64,000 nt of DNA from Ancylostoma caninum. Taxonomy: Eukaryota > Nematoda > Chromadorea > Rhabditida > Ancylostomatidae. Where the stretch lies: the NCBI GenBank assembly GCA_037903475.1, contig JBAJFG010000004.1:1921001-1985000 (forward strand). Reading direction: 5' to 3'. Of this stretch, positions 16,670 to 29,200 are shown piece after piece (within the stretch, counting starts at the first letter, position 1; every line of letters begins with the position of its first letter). A program made the position numbers and the translations under genes. The notes under the pieces are model-generated. The model worked only from the letters and a program-made list of their open reading frames with translations. It was not told where the DNA came from and ran no database searches.

Positions 16670-19600
16670 ATGGATGAGTATTTCATCTCATTGCCAGTTG
16701 CCAGGAATTATACTGGTCCAAATTCAGATTTGCTCACCGTTGTAATCATGTCATTGTTAGTGTCTGTTTATATCTGTACTCCAAAGAGTTTTTCAAACAG
16801 GCCACCCAAATATTCTAAGGTATAATCCACAATTAGCATCAACAACTTCTTACGGCGATTAGCAACAGTTTTCTCCTCAGCTTACTCCTCCGTCAAGAAC
16901 TCCTGCACCGCCTACTGCCGGTCGTATTGATGCTGCAAAGGATAAGGTAAGCTGGAATAGGTTGATTTCCGTATTAGGAATTGGTAGGAGAGTCTTCCGA
17001 AACTATCTCACAACTTAATAACTGATAAGGCGATTTCAGGGAAGTGTAGGAAAAATGACAGCAAAGCCGTTAGTGTTTCACTTCTTCGGGTTACTTGAAC
17101 AGTTTGGATGTTATGCATGTTTAGCGATCCACAACTGGCAAAGACCCAAGAATGTGACGCCATGCCAGAACAAGTCAACGTGAAGGTGTCGAAGAGGACT
17201 ACTCGCACGGACGCGGCTGCTAAGGATAAGGATGTGTTCGAATTCCAGAAGAAGGCCGTTGATGATGGAATTGTGCTCCATCCATCATGCGTGAAGCATA
17301 TGGGCAACATAGATGAGATCGCTCTGGTAAGTCCCCTTCTGAAGAAACAAGTTAGAAACATTTATTCATTCATTTATTTATGTCACCAATCGGAAAAAAA
17401 AATGGGGATACCTTAAAAAGGGATGGTAAAACATTCGAGTGCTCAGGAAATAAATGGTTCAAGTATTGTTGCCCGTGAGAAATGCCGTTTGGACAACTCT
17501 GCCTGGCTGCCCTATCATTGATTTACATGTTTTGTCAGGATATAAACGAGCTGCAAATGATAACAGCTAGCATGGGTATATAAGCGAAGGAGAAGGGTAA
17601 GTGTCATTCAGTGCTGGTATTCATGAACGCACGGGAACGGGAAGGAGCGTGACGGGTACCCGCTGCAGCTGGTTCCCGGCGGGAACCTTCCTAGTCACCC
17701 GTACGGGTAAGCTTTGTATTCATGAACGACCAGGAAGCGGGAAGACCGGGAAGCATCGAATAGATTCGTAAACACGGCCGAGTTCTCAGGATGTAGAGCG
17801 CGAAATGCAAGTTTTGGAACATATTTTGTGAGGAATTTATAGCAAAACGTTGTTTTCCTCTTTTCCCTTCCTTGAAGCGGGTCTTCATGTGGGTCTTTTA
17901 CCATTATAGTAAAACATGAGGAATCTCTACCGCGCGGGTTGGCGCTGCATATTTTTTGAGGCCACATGGGTGGCCTCAAAAAATTTTTTTGCCGAAACTT
18001 TGTATAGAGGGGTTATTTAAGGTGCTAAACACTAATATCGTATCACTTTTGTACCGTTATCTCATTTTGGTAAGGCTACGATGGGTATATGATAGTCAAT
18101 TCAGGAAAAATTGATTTTGCAGAAAAAAACGAAGGTGGCATGCGCAGTAATGGGGAAACTTGTGGGCAGCGCCCAAAACGACTGCGACTTGAACCTAACC
18201 GACCAGATGTCTTCTTAATCCTTTACTCCCACACTCTTAAGTAGCCTGGGCCCCAAATTGCTGGGGATAAGAGCCGGCGAGCACCCCTTCAAGCTCACGC
18301 CTGGGGTTCAAACCAGATCAAAGAGTCGCCTTAGCGACCGCCCCAGAATGGGATTCCAGTTGCGTTCTTGAATCGTGGTTACCTCAAAGGTCTGTCCCCC
18401 ATGCAGTTAGCAGCCCTCATTCAATAGCACTTGGTACTTAGGATAACTCAACGACTACGGCTGACCTCTCCACAAGTATGCTCTCTGTTAGCCTTGTCTC
18501 ATCTGCAGCAACTGAGGTCCAACATGGGAATGAAGCTCAGACTAGTCGCTCTGCGTCTTCGCTGGACTTGTGTTTTAGTTATGCCATTTTGGGCTCACGC
18601 AACCCATTTGTTGTTCTAGCTTTACCAGTTTTATTCTACAGTTTTATCGCCTATTTGCCGAGTCTTATGATATTCGCCTTTGTATGGCACGCCTGTGCGG
18701 TGTAAATAAATAAATAAATAACAACCCCTCTACGCAAAATTTGAGAGGATTCCACGCAGTAATGTATCTACAGTAACCCCGCCCTAGCCCTATAAAAAAT
18801 GTGTTTACGGTACAAAATGGATACGATATTCGTGTTCAGCACCTCAAACACCCCCCTCCTCCCAATTTTTGGCAATTTTTTTTAGAGATTTCGAGGTATT
18901 CTGAAATAGTGCTTCTTTTCTTTTCGGATAGATGCCATTTTTTGCGTGATCAACGGTAGTGAGCAATCAAATGACACACATATTTGAAAATAAAAAAGAA
19001 ATATTGTTTGGGTAGTGAGAACAAATAAGTACGGAGTGAACATAGCATTCAATTAACTAAGTGGAAAGCAACACAAAACTCTTCTGAATCTTAAGAACGC
19101 ATTACTACTTCAAGATTCGTCAATAAAACGCAATAATATTGAAAAATGTCGCAGAAATCGATCGACGGGTAGAACTTCCTGAGGTTTAGATGGTCGGGTA
19201 AGCGGGAACCTTCCCGTCCACCCGCCGGGTAGGCCGGGAAGATACCTGCCGTTTTCATGAATACAAATTTTCTACCCGCGAATCTCGTCCACCCGGCGGG
19301 TAGGCTAAAACCTTCCCGCCGACGTTCATGAATACCGCTACAGATGGAGGGAAGAGGAACCGACACGGCGGGGATGTAGCGTCAACAAGCCTACGTAGCA
19401 GTTCAGCAGTCAGCTGATTCCAGCGCTTGGAGGGTGCATTTCTAGGGCTAGCAGTCATAGACACATAACCAAGCGAGATCCTGTTAGCAATCCTACTTTT
19501 GCGTAATACATCTCCTAATATTTCCTGGTCTATAAGGTGAGCAATCGCTTTAACCATCTTTGGTTTCGTGATTAACACCTCATGCATCCCAGCATAGGAC

Positions 19601-21383
19601 GATTTTGCTTCCCCACTACTGAACGCTTGCGCACTCTTCATGTGGCGGAGCCAAGTAGTGGGAAAAGAAGAATCTCGAAATTCGGAAATCCCTTGCAGAG
19701 ATATGAGTGATCGCTTCAAGTTGGCTTCATTTCGGAGAACATGTTCAACCGCTCAAGTCGGCATTCAGTGAACGGATGAAGGATTACTATGAATCCAGTA
19801 TAACAAATGTGAATGATAAGAGGGCAGCCAGGCAAAGTTGTCCAAACGGCTTATCTCGTTGCCCGTTAGAAGCGTACCACAGCCGGATTCCCCAGATGCA
19901 TGAAGCCAGCGAACTTACGGACGGAAGTTAGCCCAGTGTAACCCCCAATATGGAAAAGATGCTTCTCGAACGGGCCCAACAATGTGTACCAATAATGAAC
20001 CAGCTGACAACGACTACAAAGTCGATCAGGGTGCAGAAAGATTGGAAGGTATTGGAAGCACGAATGAAGGAGACAAGGAAAAAGCTGAAATACAATTCTA
20101 GTGAGCGGCAAACAGGTTAGGTTGGGCCTTTGATCAGAGAGCGGGACTGCGGTTGCTGGATCAGGTGTAGCTGGAAAGATGACGCTTTTCTGTATCTGAA
20201 CAAAACCGCATCTAAACTGTCCCACAGCGATAAATAAAAATAAAACATCAGATTTGAACATTATCTAAGAAGAACAATTCTTCCGCATGAGTAAGATCCA
20301 GTCAAATTCCGCAACATTAAAGGTAAAGGGATCTGCTTCGCTGTGTAAATTATAGCGCTCTTAGAGCAGTAGGGATGGTGGGGAGAGGGAAGGGGAGTTT
20401 CAATTCAGATTTTCGATGATGCGTCCTGGAAATTCTGCGTGACAAATAATTGGGGAGTTCTGCACACCAACTCTAAAGGGGTGGACATGCGCTGGCTTAT
20501 TGAGGCGATTGGGTGGCGCTTATTTTTTTGGGAGGTTGGGTGGATCACTTTTCGTGTGTTGTACACGGTTGGTCAGGATCTTTATTGTCCGACCTGCACC
20601 TGGTGACGCAATGGTAGAATGCTGACATAAAGCAGCGTGGTAAGGCATAGAATATGGCGAGGCCCATAACCATATCGGTTAGGTCATTAATAATGGCCCT
20701 CATGTGGGCAATACAGAAGTGTATAACATACTACAGTTTACATCCAAGGACGGTGCCGCTTATACCGGCACAGGACAAACTAATTTCGAGTCGAACATTG
20801 ACTTCATTATTGTATAGAACCATCAAAAGCGAATAATCTGAGAATACTCTAAAGTCAAAGTATGTGATCTTACAATTTTGATTAACCCTATTATTAAAGG
20901 GGAACGTTCGAATTTTCTCTCGTTTCTGGCAGGCATGTAAAGCCAGAGCTCCCCCCCCCCCACTTTTCATTCCTGATGACACCTCAAGACCGTGGAAGTA
21001 GAGTATTTTCAGGAAAGAAGGGCACAACTAGAGAAAGATGTTGAAGCATTGAAGTCAGATAGAGATAAAACGATTGATCGAGACAAGAAGTTCGATCCAA
21101 AGTTAAAAGTAGGTTTCCTCAACAAAAGAGTTATATTGAGTGATGACCAGCAATGTGATGAAATTTGGGACAAATTAGCAAATCCTTAAGAGTTCAGGTT
21201 TTTCTTATTTTGCCAAATCGTAGAACGGTGATTTCATCGCAGTGTCGCCTTTAATGCTGAAAAGTCTGCCCATTGAAGGTTCGAATAAATGAGAAGAACT
21301 GCGTATTGTACGAAACGAACGACGCACCAACACTCGATGAACAAGACGATAACGAAGACAACGCCATTGGAGATCTCTACTAG
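16670..21383 (+). CDS. Unrecognised 208-aa protein with C-terminal coiled coil
   Basis: Six exons join in phase: 16670-16741, 16869-16946, 17040-17089, 17125-17326, 20989-21108 and 21279-21383. The protein starts MDEYFISLPVARNYTGPNSD and has a Pro/Thr-rich segment (LTPPSRTPAPPTAG). It continues with a basic stretch around residues 85-100 (VNVKVSKRTTRTDAAAKDKD), a charged predicted coiled coil (YFQERRAQLEKDVEALKSDR) and an acidic tail ending EDNAIGDLY. I do not recognise the family; the composition would suit a nuclear or complex-scaffold protein, but that is a guess. Intron 3 would be only 35 nt, the weakest junction. Intron 4 (3.66 kb) is packed with nested repeats. The last two exons are supported by matching phases and natural amino-acid content. 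Confidence 0.6.
17985..18880. repeat. Inverted-repeat element inside the composite transposon
   Basis: The left arm, about 17985-18110 (ACTTTGTATAGAGGGGTTAT then GGTGCTAAACACTAATATCG), is the diverged reverse complement of about 18720-18880. Related sequence recurs around 60070-60160 and 60620-60960, so this is a dispersed family. Confidence 0.6.
18228..18721 (+). mobile_element. SINE-like retroposon, possibly tRNA-derived
   Basis: An insertion of about 490 bp splits the inverted-repeat element around it and ends in four TAAA/AAATA units, the kind of tail also seen on the LINE ending near 41700. Near its 5' end, GGTTCAAACC resembles a pol III B box about 60 nt after a TAGCCTGGG block that could be a weak A box. 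There is no coding capacity. A truncated LINE 3' end is the alternative. Confidence 0.45.
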
Positions 21384-23290
21384 AGCTGTTTTGCGTAATA
21401 GATCAAAACGTACATCTGGTATAACTGTTGCAAAAATTACTGATTTAGAAAAGCTTTCGTTTGGACTGTCCAATAAAATTGCGAAATATTCATGTTTGCT
21501 AGATATCATGGTCGTTTGAACCTGCGATTTGCCCGATGGCTTACCTTGCGACAGTCGTGTCGCCTTGGATTTAGTCCAATCTTATAAGTAGATATTTTTC
21601 AACTCTAATGGCACGAAACGATAATTGGCTATACAACATAAAAAACATTTAATTTCATGAGTAATGTGTACATGAACATGAATTTTACCTATCAAAGAGA
21701 AAAAGAGGCAGTTGGCCCTATCTGGTGATCAGGTGTGAAATCGATGCATCTCATTTATAGTCGGTTTCACTGGGAAATATAACTAGACAGCCAGCAGAGA
21801 GAAAAACAACACTTTAAGGTGCACAGGAGAGTCTAACCAAAGTTAGGTAGTATGAATGAACAAGGTAGGATGAGTAAACATCCAGTGGATATGTTAAAGT
21901 CACCAAGGTGAGCTCTCAATCAGAGTCCTATTGTCCTTCCCTCATGGACAGATGGACAGTTGCTTTGGTAACATTTTTCAATGCATGTGGCTGGACTTGT
22001 GCAATAAAACATACGACCGTGGACTCCATTCTTGATTGCTTGTGAAATCGTCGAAGACTTCATCGCGCGGTCCTGCAGATGACCATTCTAACACTTGAAG
22101 ATTGAAGATAGCCCAGTCACCATCATAAACGCTGAGACTTCCAAGGCTTGTAGAGGATAACATTACGCAACGTTCGCAGTCTTTCAATAACAGTTCTCCT
22201 TCTCAGAAAGGGCCATACCGAATGATGCAGCAAAAAAAAATTCTCAAACTGGGTATTTTTAGAAATCCTCCGAACTAGCACTTGGACTTGGGCGACTTGC
22301 GAGATTCGTGATTTCAAATGAACCTAACATTATTTGATAGTTTACCAGTGAACCCGTCGACTGGTGTCTTTTACATCAATAAATAGATCATGAATTATTT
22401 TTAAAAATGGAAAAAAAAACAAGTGGAAAAAATGGCTCAGCTTCCGTTTCGTACTTTACCCTAATACGGAAGCTGAGCTAAAGGCATAAAACTCCCCCGC
22501 GTGACTCACTCTGGAGAAAAAAAACCGAAAGCTAATCCACGTCTCACATAATGGTGGACCCTTTTCTCAGCATCTTCATCATACTCCGATTCGCACCACC
22601 ACTTTTGACTGCGCCAGGCATCCTCACACAGTGGAGAATCAGCTTCTCCCACCACAGTGGAGGATCAGTTTCTCCCACCCTCCTGTGAACTGCGCGAGAA
22701 CGTTTGTTGAACATAGCGTTTCCTCATATGTATTATCTCGTTCTGACATAATTTTTTTTTCAGAAACTGGGATCGTGAACTTCTTTGAAGGAAGACCCCG
22801 ATCTAAAAGCCTTCGAGTCCCTATTTCACAATCACATGTAACAATGTTCAGGCTAACTCGAAAGGGAAATTCACTTGAGCTTCGGCGCTTTATGTTCATA
22901 CTTTCATGGATATTCGCTAGATGTGCCTGGATTTTCCGTGGCGGTGAGTAATGATACTCCTTCAAGAATTTCGAGACTGTTGTTAACATTGATGTAAATT
23001 TTGTCGACAGACGTAGGAGTACACTGAATTTCAGAACGACTGAACCTGTAAGAACGACCGGCGAATTAACAGACCTAAAATATGTGGATTAAATAAAAAG
23101 AAAAAAATCAAAATTATGCTTGGTCGATTAAGAACTAGCCACCAATTCTTTGCAAACGCAGCAATCTATGCGATCGCTCACCCAGGACCCCCAAGCTGAA
23201 CTGTGGTGGGAGGTGCATGTCGATGAGAATTCATGTGCACTTCTCAAGAAATATAAACAAAAAATTTTTCAACAACACAATACTATACAA
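21384..23290. other. Convergent intergenic region
   Basis: This stretch lies between the plus-strand 208-aa gene and the 3' end of the NRF-6-like gene, and must hold both 3' UTRs. Several ORFs of 60-116 codons on both strands look like chance. A perfect hairpin lies at 22435-22478. No gene could be supported. Confidence 0.5.
22435..22478. repeat. Perfect 13-bp hairpin
   Basis: GCTCAGCTTCCGT (22435-22447) and ACGGAAGCTGAGC (22466-22478) form a perfect stem with an 18-nt loop, in the gap between two convergent genes and just after an A-rich run. It could be a small-RNA-type hairpin or a MITE relic; the sequence alone cannot decide. Confidence 0.5.
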
Positions 23291-26200
23291 TCAGGTCTTC
23301 AGGGGTTCAGTTTCTCCATTGGAAGCTTTGAGTTCAATGGATTTCTTCCTGGCAGACGTTCGTGACTTCACAGGCATCAGCATCTCGTCGAATACGGTGA
23401 ATGGTTTCTCAAATGCCAGTGCAAAGAAGAAAGCCAGCAAGTAGGAGACGAAAATCGCCTCGAATGCGTGTTGTAGCTGAAAACTCGTGTTGACGACAGC
23501 ATTCCAGTAATTCTCAAGAAGTTCTCACACACCATTTGGATGAAGGTCGTAAAGTGGAAGGGCTGAGGTCTGCTGAAGTTGTAGATCTGCAGCATAATTG
23601 GGTGGAGAAGATATGCACAGAAGGTAATTTTTGACAACGGCATGAAAAATTTCCAGCTCAGGAACGTGCCGACAGGGCCTGCAAATAATGGTAAATCTCT
23701 TCAACTGTAAGATTGTTCCTATAGTGCATGTGGTGTACATGACTGTGTTTATACTTCATTGCGAACGGCGATTGCGTCGGGGCGAAGGCCACAATGTATG
23801 CGTTATGATCGGTGACGATGAGAGAAATAAATGGAGATGGTGAAGTATGAACACAGCCCATCGGCCCACAGCGTCGCAACCCAACTGATTATAGATAAAC
23901 GATTTTGATATGTATTGATTTTCGGTGAGCCGTGCAGAAGCGCGGTTAGCCACGCTCCGCCCAGAGTCAATAGATATCAGAATCGATGTCGCTTACGACG
24001 AACACGCAGATGATATATACAAAGTGGTTCTAGCAAAGAATTAACTGCTAAGGATCACTGACCTCCGTTACCCGTGGCACAAGCGAACGCAACCCAGCCT
24101 ACAGCCAGTGCGTACGCGTTTCTTCCAGCCACCACATACAACGCTCTCCACTGCTCCGAGATGTCTCCAGTTCGTGCGTACTCGTACAAACCGAACACCG
24201 AGTACAGACCAAGTACTGTAGACGTGCACCAACCGAGCATCACCCATTTCTGCAAGTGACGAATCCACATCGTATTCAGATTAGAACGTTTATATTCGCT
24301 ATGCTTGAGGATACCTTAGGAATCTCGACACGATTGCCCTTTCGGTCCTGCGTCAAATAATTGAGAAGATATCCAACTACAACTCCTACAATGAACGGAC
24401 CGCAACGGACATATGGCCTCACGTAAACATCGTTCCAATACGCATCCAATTTTTTCACTCTAAATCGAACAGAGGCGAATTTCCTGGCTTAATTATAGCA
24501 CACTAGACGGTATGCCCGACTACGCTCGCGTGTTTTAATACTCCGGCTACTTAACACCTGATGAGGGCCACCGATAAATCTATTCGGGATGCTCGTCACT
24601 TGAAAAGTTTAAAAACTCGATTAAAAATTCGATGAGACCAAAAACTCAATGTTTCTATGCAGAGTGGTTCTCATATTTGTGTTCAGCGCATTCAAAAACC
24701 TTAGTGGGCATGTCATCAGCGACCCCTGAGCAGAAATTGTGGAAAATCGATAAAATCGATATCGTCGCTCAAAACGCTTGTCATAATCGAGTCCAGCATA
24801 TCACAGCAAAAGTTGTGAAAATCGGTAAAATCAATAAATCGATGCCGTCATCCAGGACGGTTGTCATATTTGTTCTCAGCATATTGAAGTACCCTAGTAG
24901 GCACGTCCTCGCCAACCCTTGGACGAAAATAATGAAAAATTGATGAAATAGACATACACGATAAACCAATCGACAGGCCCGGGTGATAAGTAGCCTATAA
25001 CTTCCGCTGGCCCCTGAAGAAACTTCTTGCAAAAATACATATGGTCCCGATCGGTTCATCCTCCGCGATTTCTATTCGGAACATCACACACACACACATA
25101 AACAAACACACAAACTTTCACTTTTATATGTACAGATTGGTTTCGTGACGTTTGTTACCCGTGGTCTCAGGTCAATATAATAATTGCAAAATGCAGATTT
25201 AGAGGCAGCGTCCCATTTCAAGATCGTTTTTGAGATTTCAATGCCAAAAGAATCTCCAGGAGCTGGTGATCACAACGGTGTACGTGATTCCATGCAAGAC
25301 TGCTGAAAAACCCCATTTCCGAGCCCCAATTTTTGAGGAGCCTTTGGGCGGAGCTAAAAAGCTTTCCGAGTGATTCACTCTAGGAGGAGTACCTCCTGTG
25401 GAAATTTGTATTCCTCGTGAAAGTTCCTCCAACTCCTCAACGGAATAGAAATTGCTCTCCATTTGCGGCGAGCAAATGAGCACGTTGGACGGAAACCCTG
25501 CAATCCCGCATCGGCTCGGCAGCCAAGGCGGAATTGCAGGGCTTCCGGACCGTGAACTCGTTTGTTTATCACACATGGAAGACAGTTTCTACTCTATTAG
25601 GGAGTTGATGAGGAACTCCCACGAGGAATACAAATTTTCTCAGAAGGTACTCTTCCTGGAGTGAATTATTCGGAAGTTGCCTGGCTCCGCCCAAAGGCTC
25701 CTTAAAACTGGGGCTCGGAATTGGGGTTTTTCAGCAGTCTTGCATGGAATCACGTATACCGTTGTGGTCGCCAGCTCCTGGACATTCTCTTAACATTGAA
25801 ACCGATCTTGAGGTGAGACGCTGCCTTTTACGTCTAACGTCTGCCCTTAAACGTGCCCTGAAGCGAGATCTGACATTGGAAAAATTCTTATGCTGTGTTC
25901 AAAATTCCAAAGTCTTTTGTCTAGCGTGTTTGAAGACATTCTTGAATATCCTAGAGGATAGCCGAAATTTACCCGTGCAGCAATACTTTAACGCTACAAC
26001 CGTAAAATGATTTATCGTGAGATCAGATATCAAGTTCAGTTTGTGAAACCTTCAATGCTTAGTACGTAACTATTGAACAGCTATCGGAAACTGCCCGATA
26101 AGTGGGGGCACAGGTGATTGACTATCACTGTCCCAGGCAAATCTGGAACTCAGTAAGCCTTTAGATTGTGCCATGCATTTCGAAAATCTGACCAACCATT

Positions 26201-29200
26201 TCGCTGTTGTAGGATAATGCTCCATACAAAGCCGGATTTTTAGAAAGTTTAATTAAGCAGAATGGGTTGTACCATGCGATTTCGTACATTTGCAGTTTAG
26301 CAGTGAGAATAGGAGCCGGAGGAAAATCGTTCTCGAATATTATCCACAGTTTAACTATTGATGAAGCGACCAACATCAAAGTGCCCAGGGCCAGACCCCA
26401 ACGAATGTTCCTAAAACAATGATTACAACCTCTTCATAGATGAGCTAGTAGTTGTTCTTCACCAACAGAATAAATGATTCAGAAAAGAAATGACGTACTT
26501 AGCAAAAGCGATGAAAAGAATAGGTGCAATGACATAATGGAATTGAACATCATTGGCCAGATACCACGTCCATCCCATACACTGAAAAAACAAAACTAGA
26601 CTAGGCTCAAGATTAGTGACACTTTATGGCTCTACTCCGAATCTGCAGGGTGTCCCAAAATAATGCTTACACTGTTTTAATTTCAATAACTCCAACAAAA
26701 ATAACAACAACAAGGAACTTCTCCAAGCCTATATACTGCTAGTCCCTAATTTTTACACGATTGAGCTGTTTGGGATCTTTGCATTCGGCACAATAATGAC
26801 TGCTGTGAACGTGAACGCAAATTCGCTGGACGACGGATGACAGACAAGAGAGTGTGGAATACCCAACCAGATCTCCCGATTTTACGTCGCTAGATTTCAA
26901 TTTCTGTGAGGAAAGGTGAAAAACATGGTGCGAGCTTCAATCCACAAGTGACTAATGCCATGGAAGAACTATCATAACTGCTTGTAGTCTGATGCTTGTC
27001 GACCAGTCCTGCAGCACTACAGACGATGTATTGCTGCCAACTACGAACCTCTTTAAGCATTGGCTACAGAGCCTCAGGAAGTTCCTCCTGGCTTTCATTT
27101 GTGTTAAGCTTATAGAAGTGCAAACATTGTGAACATATTTTGGGACACCTTGTATTCACCATAATTTACCGTATAACCATTCCGTTGAGAATGATCTAGG
27201 ATATAATACGCTTTTCAGCAAGAACTTTCAAAGTAAATATTTTATGCTGCTAGCATTTTAAAGGCAGCACCCACGGAAATTTTCAACTCCAAAATTTCAA
27301 GATAACCTTGGGTTTTCGACCATGAAGAACACGAATATGAGGTTCAATTCTACTTGAAATTCACAGGAAAACAATTTTCGGATACTCTGAATTTGCTGCG
27401 ATTGAACAAAACGGTCGAGTTACCAGGCATGGGGTAGGGCAAAAAGTCGATAACACTGACTTGATCGCCACGTATTTCCTCGACGGATTTGGATATTTTC
27501 GTGGTTTTGCAGCATATTCAAGTCAGAAAAGAACAGAAATCAGAAGAAAATGAAGTGTGGGCTGCACAGACTTACTGGTGAAGAAAAAACGAGTACAAGT
27601 GGGAAAGAATGGAAAACAAATAGTACGAACACACAAAATAGGAAGAAATGATTGTCATGAAAAAAGAAAACGAAAAACAGCTGGTGAAAAGTAAGATTAG
27701 AATGCAAACAGACAGCTGCAGCCAAAGTAGTGTAAGAATGATACTTAAAAGTCCGCGAAACAAAATTTTTTCAAAGAAAAACTGAGCGATTATATGTGAA
27801 AACAGCTGATTCGTTCCAACATCGCCCCACGGCTATTTCTGCACAGCAGGTCAACTCGTACCAGCGGGCTAGGTTCGAACTGTTGAACTGATGTTATACT
27901 TGTGCTATCTCATGAAATGCGCGGTTTCTGACAGCATTTCCATCACAGAATTTGTCTGAGTTGCGAAAACTCTCAAAAGTTCGAAGATGAAGATTATCGT
28001 GGGTGCTGCCTTTAACTACTGATGTTCTATTTTCCGTAAGAGTACTACAGCAAGAAAAACTTGTACTTAGAGTTGAATATTATTGACAGATAAATACGTG
28101 AATAACATTTATTTTATATACCACACTTAATGAATTAAAAAGTGAAAAAAGTTATTAAAAAGTTGGACAATTTAAAATAAATCAATACTCTACACAACTT
28201 CAGCAGTGCGTGCGCGTAGTGGGTTTGCGACGGTTGAACTCGGCTGCCACTCAGCGGTTTTCAGCTTGGATGAGTGCGCTTTAGTACCATTCGTGACTAT
28301 ACTCGGAACCCCAAAAACAACTTGTTGACAAGCATTTGGCGAGCGAGTTTCTGATAGCATCTGAAACTTGCTCACCAGAAAGCTTGTCAACAACTTCTTT
28401 TCACACTTCCTTGCCCCAACAAGTTGTCTTTCCGAAAGCTTGTCGACAACTTGTTTTCACCCTTCCTTGTTGACAGGCTATCGACCGTATAAACTTTTCG
28501 ACAACCTCTATTCACCCTTTCTTCACTGACAATCTGTCAGCTTTACAAAATTGCCCAAAGTAAGACTCATTGAGAATGCAGCAACTGTTTATAAATCGCT
28601 AGCGAGATCTCCTCTAAAGTTGTACCACAGCAATCACTGCCACCATGGTGTCCTCTATGGTTGCAGCGTGAGGAATCGAACTTGACTCTCTCTCATTGAC
28701 AAATTGGTTGAAGGGCTGTAGGCAACTTGCTGCAAGTTATTTTTGAAAAGCTGGTCGACAACTCGTTTTTCTTCTTCGTTGTCGGCAAGTTGTTGGGAGA
28801 AAAGCTTGTTGACAACCTGGTTTTCAGCGGTGTGATGAGGTCAAACTCGTCGACAATGATCTGCTAGATAAAAACTCGTTTGCAAGTTGTTTTTGAGCAA
28901 AGCTGGGCCGACAACTTGTTTTTGGGGTTCTACGTATGTTTTTTAAACGTTACTGCAGTTGTGAACCGTTTTGTTCATCCTGTTGATCTACTGGACTCAA
29001 ACAGCAGAGAATTAGATTTTTTATACCCTCCTCACTGTGTTGCGCGGGCCTCGATGACTGCAGTTCCCCGTATGTGATTTTTGTTAACACATGTTAACCT
29101 GTACGACATTGTTTTTATGGACGTAGCTAATGTAACACCTACACACTCCACATGCTGAAGTAGGAAATTGTTCATGTAGAGGAAGTTCGTCCACCAGCTG

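Larger units (their letters stand above)
17616..19336. mobile_element. Composite DNA transposon with GGTATTCATGAACG ends
   Basis: The left end GGTATTCATGAACG (17616-17629) is mirrored at 19323-19336. Subterminal palindromes built from CGGGAAGG/CACCCGCCGGGTAGG motifs and further internal copies of the TATTCATGAA motif follow on both sides. GCT flanks each end, a possible 3-bp target duplication. The interior is occupied by other repeats (17985-18880 and 18228-18721). No transposase ORF is visible. Confidence 0.65.

Noticed and set aside
18240..18320. A functional tRNA gene
   Set aside because: A B-box-like motif is present, but I could not fold a cloverleaf with acceptor and anticodon stems, so a SINE head is more likely.
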